A stretch of DNA of 6,990 nucleotides. Origin: Myxococcaceae bacterium (lineage in GTDB: Bacteria > Myxococcota > Myxococcia > Myxococcales > Myxococcaceae). The notes beneath the pieces are model-generated. The model did not search any database. It saw nothing but the letters and a program-made list of their open reading frames with translations, and was not told the origin of the DNA. Positions 1-6,990 of this stretch are shown here, piece by piece (the stretch's first letter is position 1; each line of letters starts with the position of its first letter). A program made the position numbers and the translations under genes. The stretch spans positions 1-6,990 of the forward strand of contig JAGSPQ010000179.1 of NCBI GenBank assembly GCA_018262385.1. Direction: 5' to 3'.

Positions 1-1890
1 GGCGACCGCGGTCGGCGGCGTGTTTCCCGCGGTGGTGGCGACGACGGTGGCGGTCGCGCTCGAGCTGAGGCCGGTGGAGTCGGTGACGGTGAGCCGGACC
101 AGGTTGGAAGACGCCGCGGTGAAGTTGTAGGTGACCTGAGAGAGGGCCTGCGGCGCGCTCACCCCGACCAGCTCGAAGGTGCGGGTGGTGAGGTCGGCGG
201 CGCCGTTGGGGTCGGTGCTGCCGCTGCTGCCGCAGGTGACGCTGAGCGGCGCCAGGCCGGAGAGCGGGGTGCAGCTGATCACCGCCACCGGGGGATACCG
301 CGGCGTGCAGGACACCTGCTGGCCGTAGACGCTCGCGTTGCCCGCCGCGTCGAGGGCGGTGACGGTGAAGTAGTGAACGCTGGTGCCCGGGAGCGCGGGG
401 AAGTCGAAGTAGATCGACGCGGTGGGATCGACGTGGTCGTAGTCGAAGCCCTGCTCGCCCGGTCGGGTGGCGGCGCCGGGACGGGCGGTGGTGCCGCGGT
501 AGACCCGGTAGCCGGTGACGTTCTCCGCCTGGCTGTTGACGTCGAGGGTGACCTGGCTCCAGTTGACGCGGATGGTGCCGTTGCTCTGGGCGGTGCAGGT
601 GGTGGTGGCGGGGGCGCGGGGCGCGACGGTGTCGGGCGCGGCCGAGCCGTAGAAGGTGACCGCGCCGGTGTCGCCGGCTTCGATCGCCCAGCCCCGGCGA
701 TCCCAGGCGACGAGGTTGAGCAGGTGGGCGGCGACGAAGTTCTTTCCGTTGTCGCTGGTGTCCGGCTCGACCCACCCCGCGCGGGGGATCAGCTCGGCGT
801 TGACCGCGGCGTCGTTGGTGTCGATGATCCCCAGCGTCGTCGCGCACGCCATCTGCACGTAGTCGGCGTTGGTCGAGCCGGTGTAGCCGAGGCCGCCGGT
901 GACGTCGGCGCCCCAGGTCGTCTTGTCGGCCGCGCTCTTGAACAGCAGCAGCGCCGCCTTGGCGACCAGCTTGTCGTCCGCCGACGTGGTGGTGCTGTTG
1001 ATGAGGCCGACCAGGAAGGTGCGGGCGCCCGGGTCTTCTCCGAGGTAGCCGAGCATCTGGGCGGCGAACCAACGGAACGCCGGGTTGGTGTCGCTCCACG
1101 CGCACTTCAGCCGCTCGCGCAAGGTGGCGGTGCGCGAGCCGAGCGCCGACTTGCGGATCACCAGCTCCTGCGCGGCCCACAGGTGCTGCCAGTCGTACTT
1201 GGTGTTGCCGCGGGAGACCTGGGCGGGGCAGGTGGTCGCCCCGGCGGGAGTGCAGGTGCCGGTGGGCGCGCCGCCGCCGGTGTCCCAGCTGCCGCGGCCG
1301 GTGCAGAACTCGTTCATCAGCTTGTCGAGCGAGGCGCCGAGGTCGCCGTAGTCTGCCGCGGCCGAGGAGATCAGGTGGGTCGCCTGGTCGTACCCCTGGG
1401 TCTGGTTGAGCCCCGGCACCACCCGCGGCGGGAAGATCGCGCCGCTCTGCTGCTTCACCATCGTCGCCTTGCCGACCCCGGCGTACAGCTGGTCCTGCGA
1501 GCCGTCGCCGAAGTTCACCAGGAAGTCGAGCGCCTGCACCGACAGCGTGCTCGCGCTGGCCGCTGAGATGGTGAGGGTGTGACGCAGGCTCTCTCCGGGC
1601 ATCAGGAACCCGGTCACCTTCGGCGCCTGCCGCGAGACCGAGAGGGTGTACCCGGTGGCCTGCGCGGTGAGGACGAAGTTCTTCAGCGGGTAGCCCATGT
1701 TGTTCTGGACGTAGACGTCCAGGGTGGCGGAGCTCCCGCCCGGCACGTTCACGGTGTCCGCCGCCGGCCGGACGACGATGTTGTACGAGGTGCCCCAGAG
1801 GTCGTGACACCAGTGGGCCTCGGCCTGAGCCCCGGTGAGCGCGACCGCGCAGACAGCGGCCACCGACAACAACCTCGAGCAAGGACCCAG
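1..1890 (-). CDS. Exported multidomain surface protein (Ig-like, helical middle, Fn3, PKD), 3' end outside window
   Basis: The frame is open without a stop from an in-frame TGA at 1962-1960 to the window edge, so 630 codons from the chosen start are visible and the C-terminus is missing. Domains in order: signal peptide (1 to about 23, hydrophobic LLSVAAVCAVALTG then AQA-EA cleavage region); a conserved-looking HWCHDLW at 26-32; an Ig-like beta domain with a 'VYVQNNMGYPL' stretch (about 35-145); a helical, perhaps HEAT-like part (about 220-360); a fibronectin type III domain (about 420-525, 'VTGYRVYRGT', 'HYFTVTALDAAGN'); a PKD-type domain (about 531-620, 'PPVAVISCTPLSGLAPLSV'); and the start of another repeat (PPTAVA). 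Start: CTG at 1890 is preferred because AAGAGG (1902-1897) lies six bases upstream and it gives a signal peptide with an Arg in its n-region. TTG 1872 or GTG 1863 are alternatives. It is probably secreted or on the cell surface, possibly in adhesion or as a scaffold. No CxxCH haem motif or catalytic signature was seen. A C-terminal sorting signal such as MYXO-CTERM could lie outside the window. Function unknown. Confidence 0.85.
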   Translation of the reverse strand, partial: MGPCSRLLSVAAVCAVALTGAQAEAHWCHDLWGTSYNIVVRPAADTVNVPGGSSATLDVYVQNNMGYPLKNFVLTAQATGYTLSVSRQAPKVTGFLMPGESLRHTLTISAASASTLSVQALDFLVNFGDGSQDQLYAGVGKATMVKQQSGAIFPPRVVPGLNQTQGYDQATHLISSAAADYGDLGASLDKLMNEFCTGRGSWDTGGGAPTGTCTPAGATTCPAQVSRGNTKYDWQHLWAAQELVIRKSALGSRTATLRERLKCAWSDTNPAFRWFAAQMLGYLGEDPGARTFLVGLINSTTTSADDKLVAKAALLLFKSAADKTTWGADVTGGLGYTGSTNADYVQMACATTLGIIDTNDAAVNAELIPRAGWVEPDTSDNGKNFVAAHLLNLVAWDRRGWAIEAGDTGAVTFYGSAAPDTVAPRAPATTTCTAQSNGTIRVNWSQVTLDVNSQAENVTGYRVYRGTTARPGAATRPGEQGFDYDHVDPTASIYFDFPALPGTSVHYFTVTALDAAGNASVYGQQVSCTPRYPPVAVISCTPLSGLAPLSVTCGSSGSTDPNGAADLTTRTFELVGVSAPQALSQVTYNFTAASSNLVRLTVTDSTGLSSSATATVVATTAGNTPPTAVA

Positions 1891-1896
1891 GGGAGG

Positions 1897-1902
1897 CCTC
1901 TT
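1897..1902 (-). promoter_or_regulatory. Probable ribosome binding site for the surface-protein gene
   Basis: AAGAGG on the minus strand lies six bases before the CTG at 1890. This supports that rare start codon over TTG 1872 and GTG 1863, although GTG 1863 has a GAGG nine bases upstream. The site sits in the palindrome GAGGCCTC, so the plus strand carries an equally good GGGGAGG before a TTG at 1902. See the findings. Confidence 0.4.
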
Positions 1903-1920
1903 TGGGCAAACGGCGCAGTC

Positions 1921-1926
1921 ATTGTG
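1921..1926 (-). promoter_or_regulatory. Candidate -10 element of the leftward surface-protein promoter
   Basis: CACAAT on the minus strand matches TATAAT at four of six positions and begins 30.5 bases from the centre of the FNR-type box. That is the spacing expected at class II FNR/CRP promoters. Transcription would start near 1915 and leave a short leader containing the AAGAGG ribosome binding site. No good -35 hexamer is seen, which is usual for activator-dependent promoters. This rests on position plus a weak hexamer. Confidence 0.4.
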
Positions 1927-1949
1927 AGCGGGGGCGGACCGCTGAAGGG

Positions 1950-1963
1950 TTGATCCGGATCAA
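1950..1963. promoter_or_regulatory. FNR/CRP-family operator, perfect TTGAT-N4-ATCAA palindrome
   Basis: TTGATCCGGATCAA is a perfect 14-bp inverted repeat and an exact match to the FNR/ANR/DNR consensus half-sites TTGAT and ATCAA with a four-base spacer. FNR senses oxygen through a 4Fe-4S cluster; DNR/NnrR proteins that sense NO use nearly the same site. The box lies in the only intergenic space between two divergent genes, centred at 1956.5. A site centred at -41.5 would put the leftward start of transcription near 1915, about 25 bases before the CTG start codon. That is class II activator geometry for the surface-protein gene. Which regulator binds cannot be told from the site. Confidence 0.7.
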
Positions 1964-1987
1964 GCAGGGCGCTCGGGGGCGCTCGGC

Positions 1988-1993
1988 TATCGT
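1988..1993 (+). promoter_or_regulatory. Weak candidate -10 element for the ankyrin gene
   Basis: TATCGT on the plus strand matches TATAAT at four of six positions and lies about 31 bases from the centre of the FNR-type box. If used, transcription would begin near 1999-2000. The GTG at 1992 would then be too early, and a nearly leaderless start at GTG 2001 or 2004 would be implied. The geometry is compatible with the shared box also serving this gene, but the evidence is thin. Confidence 0.2.
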
Positions 1994-3155
1994 GGCCGAC
2001 GTGGTGGGGCTCGCGACATGGCTGGTGTTGTCGCTCAGCCCTCCGGCGGACGCGCTGTCTCTCGCGGCCTGGCAGGGCGACGAGGCGGCAGTGAGCCGGC
2101 TGCTCGAGGCGGGCGCCGTGCTCAACCAGCCCGGCGAGCGCGACTGGACCCCGCTGCACTGGGCGGTGATCGGCGGGCGCACCGCGGTGGTGAAGGCGCT
2201 GCTGGAGCATGGCGCCGACCCGAACGCCCGCGGGCAGTACGACCTGACGCCGCTCCACTGGGCCGCGCTGCAGAGCCAGGCGGGGCTGGTGCCGCTGCTC
2301 GTCCTGCGCGGCGCCGACGTGGGCGCGCGCAACCTCTACGGGATGACGCCGCTGCACGAGGCGGGGGACGAGAAGACGGCCGCCGCGCTGCTGGACGCGG
2401 GGGCGGGGCTCGAGCTGAAGGACGACTCCGGGTTCACCCCGCTGTTTCCCGCGCGCACCAAGGCGATTGGCCAGGCGCTGCTCGGCCGGGGCGCCAACGT
2501 CAATGCCCGCTCGGCCGATGGCCGCACCCTGTTCGACATGCTGGTGGTCAACACCCTGCTGCCGAAGGGGTTGATGCTCTACGGCCGGCGCAACGGGGCG
2601 CGGCTGAAGGGCGAGCAGGCCCGGTTCGAGATCGTGGTGCGCAACGTCTCTGCGCTGGCGGTGGAGCAGATCGCGCTGAAGGCCGAGTCGAAGCTGGGCC
2701 CGGTGACGCCTCCCGCGCCGCTCGCGCGCCTCAACCCCGGGCAGCGGGCGGCGTTCCAGTTCGTGCTCGCGCGCGGCGGCGAGCTGCCCGAGGGGATCTA
2801 CCCGCTGATCGCCACCGTCTGGGTCGGCGGCGCGGCGGTGGGCACCTTCGAGCTCGAGGCGGACAACCACCGGGGCGAGACGCCGCAGGATCGCGGGATG
2901 GTGCGGCTGAACCAGGTGACGGTGAAGGCCACCAGCAGCAGCACGCTGGTCTACGTGCCCTTCCTCGCGGTGCCGCTGCTGGTGCTCGGGATCTGGGCCT
3001 TCCTGCGCGCGCGCCGGGTGAGCCAGACGGCGAAGAGCGAGAGCGGGACGAGGGTGGCGGGGAAGGACAGCCAGAACAGGAGCCCCGAGAAGTCGGACCC
3101 GGCGGCGACGGCCCCGGCGCCCTCGAGCGGCAGCGCGCGCAACACTCCGTCGTAG
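1992..3155 (+). CDS. Exported, membrane-anchored ankyrin-repeat protein
   Basis: 387 residues from GTG 1992. A hydrophobic N-terminus (LATWLVLSLS, then ADA at 19-21) reads as a signal peptide. Five ankyrin repeats follow: about 22-48, 50-81 and 84-114 (both with TPLHWA), 116-144 (TPLHEA) and 146-178 (TPLF, GANVNAR). Then come a beta-rich, probably Ig-like domain (about 200-312), a transmembrane segment (319-338) with a RARR stop-transfer (339-342), and a hydrophilic Ser/Pro/Ala tail. The predicted topology puts the repeats outside the cytoplasm, presumably binding a periplasmic partner. Start: the frame is open back to TTG 1902, which has a good GGGGAGG five bases upstream, and this longer 417-residue form cannot be excluded. 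GTG 1992 is preferred because codons 1902-1991 have clearly lower third-position GC and would cover the FNR-type box. GTG 2001 or 2004 are also possible. The last 205 bp overlap the end of the propeller gene on the other strand. No catalytic motif; partner unknown. Confidence 0.87.
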   Translation: MADVVGLATWLVLSLSPPADALSLAAWQGDEAAVSRLLEAGAVLNQPGERDWTPLHWAVIGGRTAVVKALLEHGADPNARGQYDLTPLHWAALQSQAGLVPLLVLRGADVGARNLYGMTPLHEAGDEKTAAALLDAGAGLELKDDSGFTPLFPARTKAIGQALLGRGANVNARSADGRTLFDMLVVNTLLPKGLMLYGRRNGARLKGEQARFEIVVRNVSALAVEQIALKAESKLGPVTPPAPLARLNPGQRAAFQFVLARGGELPEGIYPLIATVWVGGAAVGTFELEADNHRGETPQDRGMVRLNQVTVKATSSSTLVYVPFLAVPLLVLGIWAFLRARRVSQTAKSESGTRVAGKDSQNRSPEKSDPAATAPAPSSGSARNTPS

Positions 3156-4399
3156 CTGCCGGCGAAGGTGACCCAGGTTCCGTTCAGCCGCGCCACCACC
3201 GGCGCCGACCAGGTGCTCGAGTCGAGCCCGGCGACGTCCCACAGCGGGCGCCCGGTGAAGACGGTGGCCACTGGGTGACCGGTGGCGAGATCGACCACGT
3301 GGAGCGCGTCGTCCCACGCCGAGACCACCGCCACCGGAGGCTTCGCGTCGGCGGCGATCGCCGGGCTGCTGTAGACGCCGGCCCGCGCCGCGTACCGCCA
3401 GACGACTGCGCCGGTGGACGCGTCGAGCGCCCAGAGGTGCCGGTCGTAGGAAGGGACCAGCACCAGCCACCGGTCGCCGAGGCGGGCGATCGCCGGGGAG
3501 CCGATCACCCGGTCGAGGGTCTTCACGCTCCAGCGCTCGGCGCCGTCCACCGCGTTGAGCGCGCGCGCCAGCCCGTACTTCGAGGCCAGCACCACCACCG
3601 GGCCGTCGGGCAGCTCCACCACCGCCGGCGGGCTGCGGATTGCGTCGAGCTCGGTGCGTTTCCAGATCGTCTTCCCATCGGAAGGGTCGAGGGCGTGCAG
3701 GGTGCCATCGCTGGAGGCGACGAAGAGCCGGGCGCTGCCCCCGACGTTGGCGAGCACCGGAGCGGCCACTTCGTTGTCGCCCAGCGCCGCGGTCCACAGC
3801 CGGTGGCCGTCGCGGATCCGAAGCGCCACCACCGAGCCGCGCTGCAGGCTGGCTCCGAGCGAGCGGTCGTAGACCCACGCGCCGACGAACAGCGCCGGCT
3901 CTCCGGCCACCGTCCCCACCACCGCAGAGGAGAGCCGCGCTCCGCCGAGGGTTGGGCGGTAGTCCTCGACCGCCACCGACCACAGGCGCGCCCCGGTGCT
4001 GGCGTCGAGCGCGTAGACGAGCCGGTCGGAGCTGGCGGCGAAGAGCCACACGCGCTGGCCGTCGTTCCACAGCGTGGGCGCCGCGGCGACCGCTCCGCCG
4101 GTGGGGTACTTCCACTGGACCTGGCCGCTGCACGCGTCGAGCAGGTAGACGAGGTGGTCGTAGCTGCCGACGGCCAGCACCGCGCGGTCGTCGACCTGGG
4201 CCAGCGCGACCGAGGACCACACCGTCATCCCCGGCTCGTAGCCGAGCACCCGGCCACTTCCCTCGAAGCGCCAGGCCTTCGCCTTGCCGCACTTTGGCGC
4301 GTCGAGGGAGATCGCCGCCGAGTTCTGGGCGTCGCCGCGGCTCTGCGGCCAGTCGGTCGCGCCGAGCAGGCTGGCCAGCGTCAGCGCCAGCAGCGTCAT
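2951..4399 (-). CDS. PQQ-binding-like beta-propeller protein with C-terminal membrane anchor
   Basis: 482 residues. The N-terminus is a short uncharged hydrophobic stretch (MTLLALTLASLLGA) that reads as a signal peptide, followed by DWPQSRGDAQNS, a signature common at the start of PQQ/quinoprotein-like propellers. Blade-end repeats of the form D-x-[ST]-G-x3-W recur near 80-97, 124-141, 189-202, 230-246, 274-290, 318-334 and 361-377, with a last strand near 415-422: seven or eight blades. Typical units are YALDASTGARLW and LWALDASTGAVVW. A transmembrane segment (437-460) with TRRARRK (461-467) ends the protein, so the propeller should face the periplasm. The start is well set: its ATG overlaps the stop of the upstream iron-sulfur gene (ATGA), indicating translational coupling. 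The family includes PQQ dehydrogenases and BamB-like scaffolds. No dehydrogenase active-site motif was recognised, so enzyme, electron-transfer partner or scaffold all remain possible. The 3' end overlaps the ankyrin gene. Confidence 0.9.
   Translation of the reverse strand: MTLLALTLASLLGATDWPQSRGDAQNSAAISLDAPKCGKAKAWRFEGSGRVLGYEPGMTVWSSVALAQVDDRAVLAVGSYDHLVYLLDACSGQVQWKYPTGGAVAAAPTLWNDGQRVWLFAASSDRLVYALDASTGARLWSVAVEDYRPTLGGARLSSAVVGTVAGEPALFVGAWVYDRSLGASLQRGSVVALRIRDGHRLWTAALGDNEVAAPVLANVGGSARLFVASSDGTLHALDPSDGKTIWKRTELDAIRSPPAVVELPDGPVVVLASKYGLARALNAVDGAERWSVKTLDRVIGSPAIARLGDRWLVLVPSYDRHLWALDASTGAVVWRYAARAGVYSSPAIAADAKPPVAVVSAWDDALHVVDLATGHPVATVFTGRPLWDVAGLDSSTWSAPVVARLNGTWVTFAGSYDGVLRALPLEGAGAVAAGSDFSGLLFWLSFPATLVPLSLFAVWLTRRARRKAQIPSTSSGTARKGT
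4396..4399 (-). promoter_or_regulatory. ATGA stop-start overlap (translational coupling)
   Basis: On the minus strand the iron-sulfur gene ends in TGA (4398-4396), and the propeller ATG (4399-4397) overlaps it. Ribosomes ending the first gene can re-start on the second, which points to matched production of the two proteins. Confidence 0.85.
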
Positions 4400-5427
4400 G
4401 CCTTCTGGGGTGCGGTCTCGACGGGGCGCGGCGCCGGCTTCCAGGTGTCGACCAGGCTGAGCGCCGACTTCGGACAGTCGTCGATGCAGGCGAAGCACAG
4501 CTGGCACTGGTCGACCTGCACCTGGCCCAGCTCCACCGCCTGGACGGCGCAGCTGCGGTTGCAGGCGTTGCAGCCGTCGCAGCGGGCGGCGTCGTGGGCA
4601 ATCTTCAGCCGCGAGAAGCGGGCGAGCAGCCCGGTGACCGCTCCCCACGGGCAGAGGTAGCGGCAGAACGCGCGCGAGACGAGCAGCGAAGAGAGGACGA
4701 TGATCAGCGTGGCGAGCGCGGAGGCCGGGTCGCCGCGGGACGAGAAGGCGAAGTGGGTGGGGGAGGTGATCAGCTGCCGCGAGACCGCGGTCACCAGGAT
4801 CACCCCCACCGAGAGCAGCCGCAGCCCGCGGATCGCCTGGTCGTCCACCAACCCCGCGACGACGAGGTAGCAGAGTGCCAGCACCCCCATCGCCCAGTGG
4901 AGGCTCGAGTCCTCGACGAACATCTTCTTCTCCACCGACAGCCAGACGAGCAGGGCGAGGAAGACGAGGCAGACCGCCCCCAACACCAGCAGCCTCGGCC
5001 CGGTCGCTCGCGCCCGCAGCTTCGGCAGCCGGTTGCGCAGCGCGACCGCGAGATCCTGCAGGGCGCCGGTCGGGCAGATCCACCCGCAGAACACCGGGCC
5101 CGCCACCCCCGTCACCGAGGCGGCGACGACTGGCAGCGCCATCCAGAAGCACGACTCGGAGTAGACCGAGCCGAGCAGGGTGGTGCCGTGGAAGGCGTTG
5201 CGCAGCATCCCGAAGACGCCCAGGCACGAGTAGACGACGTAGAAGAAGACCACCGCCGAGACGGCCTGCACCGCGCGCCGGGTCCACTGCCGCTGCCAGG
5301 TCGTCCCCGCCACCACCAGCACCGCGAGGAAGAGGAACAGCAGCGACGCCATCTCGACGCTCGTCCCGTCCAGCGAGAGGAACGGGGAGTCGAGCACTTT
5401 GAGCAGGGGAAGGCGTTCCGGCTCCAC
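4396..5427 (-). CDS. Polytopic 4Fe-4S membrane protein, NapH/NosR/CcoG-like
   Basis: 343 residues from GTG 5427. About seven transmembrane segments are visible (roughly 26-41, 53-74, 94-113, 145-165, 177-194, 204-219, 237-254). Two CxxxCP motifs sit at membrane edges (C114/C118 in FCGWICP; C255/C259 in FCRYLCP). They are followed by two classic 4Fe-4S ferredoxin motifs, C283-x2-C286-x2-C289-x3-C293 and C308-x2-C311-x2-C314-x3-C318-P. This is the core of the NosR C-terminal half, NapH and CcoG/RdxA, which move electrons between the quinol pool or cytoplasm and periplasmic partners; by analogy the clusters face the cytoplasm. No N-terminal FMN-binding domain is present, so it is not a full NosR. 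It lies 49 bp downstream of guaB1 and overlaps the propeller gene by ATGA, suggesting the two act together. No Shine-Dalgarno is visible before GTG 5427; ATG 5352 (Met26) is an alternative that keeps all membrane segments. The exact subfamily and substrate are unknown. Confidence 0.9.
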   Translation of the reverse strand: MEPERLPLLKVLDSPFLSLDGTSVEMASLLFLFLAVLVVAGTTWQRQWTRRAVQAVSAVVFFYVVYSCLGVFGMLRNAFHGTTLLGSVYSESCFWMALPVVAASVTGVAGPVFCGWICPTGALQDLAVALRNRLPKLRARATGPRLLVLGAVCLVFLALLVWLSVEKKMFVEDSSLHWAMGVLALCYLVVAGLVDDQAIRGLRLLSVGVILVTAVSRQLITSPTHFAFSSRGDPASALATLIIVLSSLLVSRAFCRYLCPWGAVTGLLARFSRLKIAHDAARCDGCNACNRSCAVQAVELGQVQVDQCQLCFACIDDCPKSALSLVDTWKPAPRPVETAPQKA

Positions 5428-5476
5428 GGGTCAGAGCTTGGGGAGTTGGAGCGGGAAACTCAAGCGCGGCTCCTCG
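5428..5476. other. Short gap between guaB1 and the iron-sulfur gene
   Basis: These 49 bp show no hairpin with a T-run, no promoter-like pair and no strong ribosome binding site. That favours read-through from guaB1 into the iron-sulfur gene rather than a separate transcription unit. Confidence 0.5.

Positions 5477-6990
<1,514 letters not shown>

Noticed and set aside
373..1566. Plus-strand open frame of 397 codons
   Set aside because: Antisense to the Fn3/PKD surface protein, Gly/Ala/Arg/Val-rich with no recognisable motif.
1..1890. Possible c-type cytochrome because of the WCHD segment and many cysteines
   Set aside because: No CxxCH motif is present in the visible part.
1920..1922. Leftward ATG at 1922 as the start of the surface protein, with a frameshift before the conserved part
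   Set aside because: Its frame gives no signal peptide and would need a +1 shift; an in-frame CTG with a ribosome binding site gives a normal signal peptide without invoking an error.
1749..4601. Minus-strand open frame of 950 codons
   Set aside because: Low-complexity Arg/Ala/Gly-rich translation that crosses three real genes in wrong frames; the real propeller and surface-protein frames explain the region.
2018..4660. Very long plus-strand open frame (880 codons) across the ankyrin and propeller region
   Set aside because: It is rich in Arg, Ala, Gly and Pro with no domain pattern, lies out of frame within the ankyrin gene and antisense to the propeller gene, and is the expected by-product of very high GC content.
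2951..5287. Reading the propeller as a 778-residue protein with a long N-terminal extension
   Set aside because: The extension is Arg/Leu/Pro-rich and lies out of frame within the iron-sulfur gene; the ATG at 4399 begins a signal peptide and overlaps the upstream stop.

Overview
The window looks like chromosomal DNA of a very GC-rich Gram-negative bacterium, most likely a myxobacterium (Myxococcota) or close relative. This is inferred from the strong G/C bias at third codon positions, the Fn3/PKD surface protein, a secreted ankyrin protein and a PQQ-type beta-propeller. No 16S or other lineage marker is present.

Layout, left to right. (1) Positions 1-1890, minus strand: the N-terminal 630 codons of a large exported surface protein. 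It has a signal peptide, an Ig-like domain, a helical middle, an Fn3 domain and a PKD domain, and its 3' end lies outside the window. (2) Positions 1891-1991: a divergent control region with one striking element, a perfect 14-bp palindrome matching the FNR/CRP-family consensus TTGAT-N4-ATCAA. It is placed as expected for class II activation of the leftward surface-protein gene. (3) Positions 1992-3155, plus strand: a membrane-anchored, probably periplasmic ankyrin-repeat protein. (4) Positions 2951-6910, minus strand: three genes read as a probable operon. In transcription order these are a GuaB1-family IMP dehydrogenase-related enzyme (probable GMP reductase), a polytopic NapH/NosR/CcoG-like iron-sulfur membrane protein, and a membrane-anchored PQQ-like beta-propeller. 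The last two overlap by ATGA. (5) Positions 6911-6990: a less GC-rich gap upstream of guaB1, possibly holding the start of a divergent gene.

The ankyrin and propeller genes converge and their coding ends overlap by 205 bp. Each strand there encodes a C-terminal membrane anchor with an Arg-rich stop-transfer, and the wobble positions of the two frames are aligned.

The iron-sulfur protein and the propeller plausibly form a two-gene module linking the cytoplasm or quinone pool to a periplasmic partner. Its substrate cannot be read from sequence. The FNR-type box suggests that at least the divergent surface-protein gene responds to oxygen or NO. That it ties all these genes into one anaerobic or redox locus is inference. 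No tRNA, rRNA, CRISPR array, insertion sequence or clear intrinsic terminator was seen.
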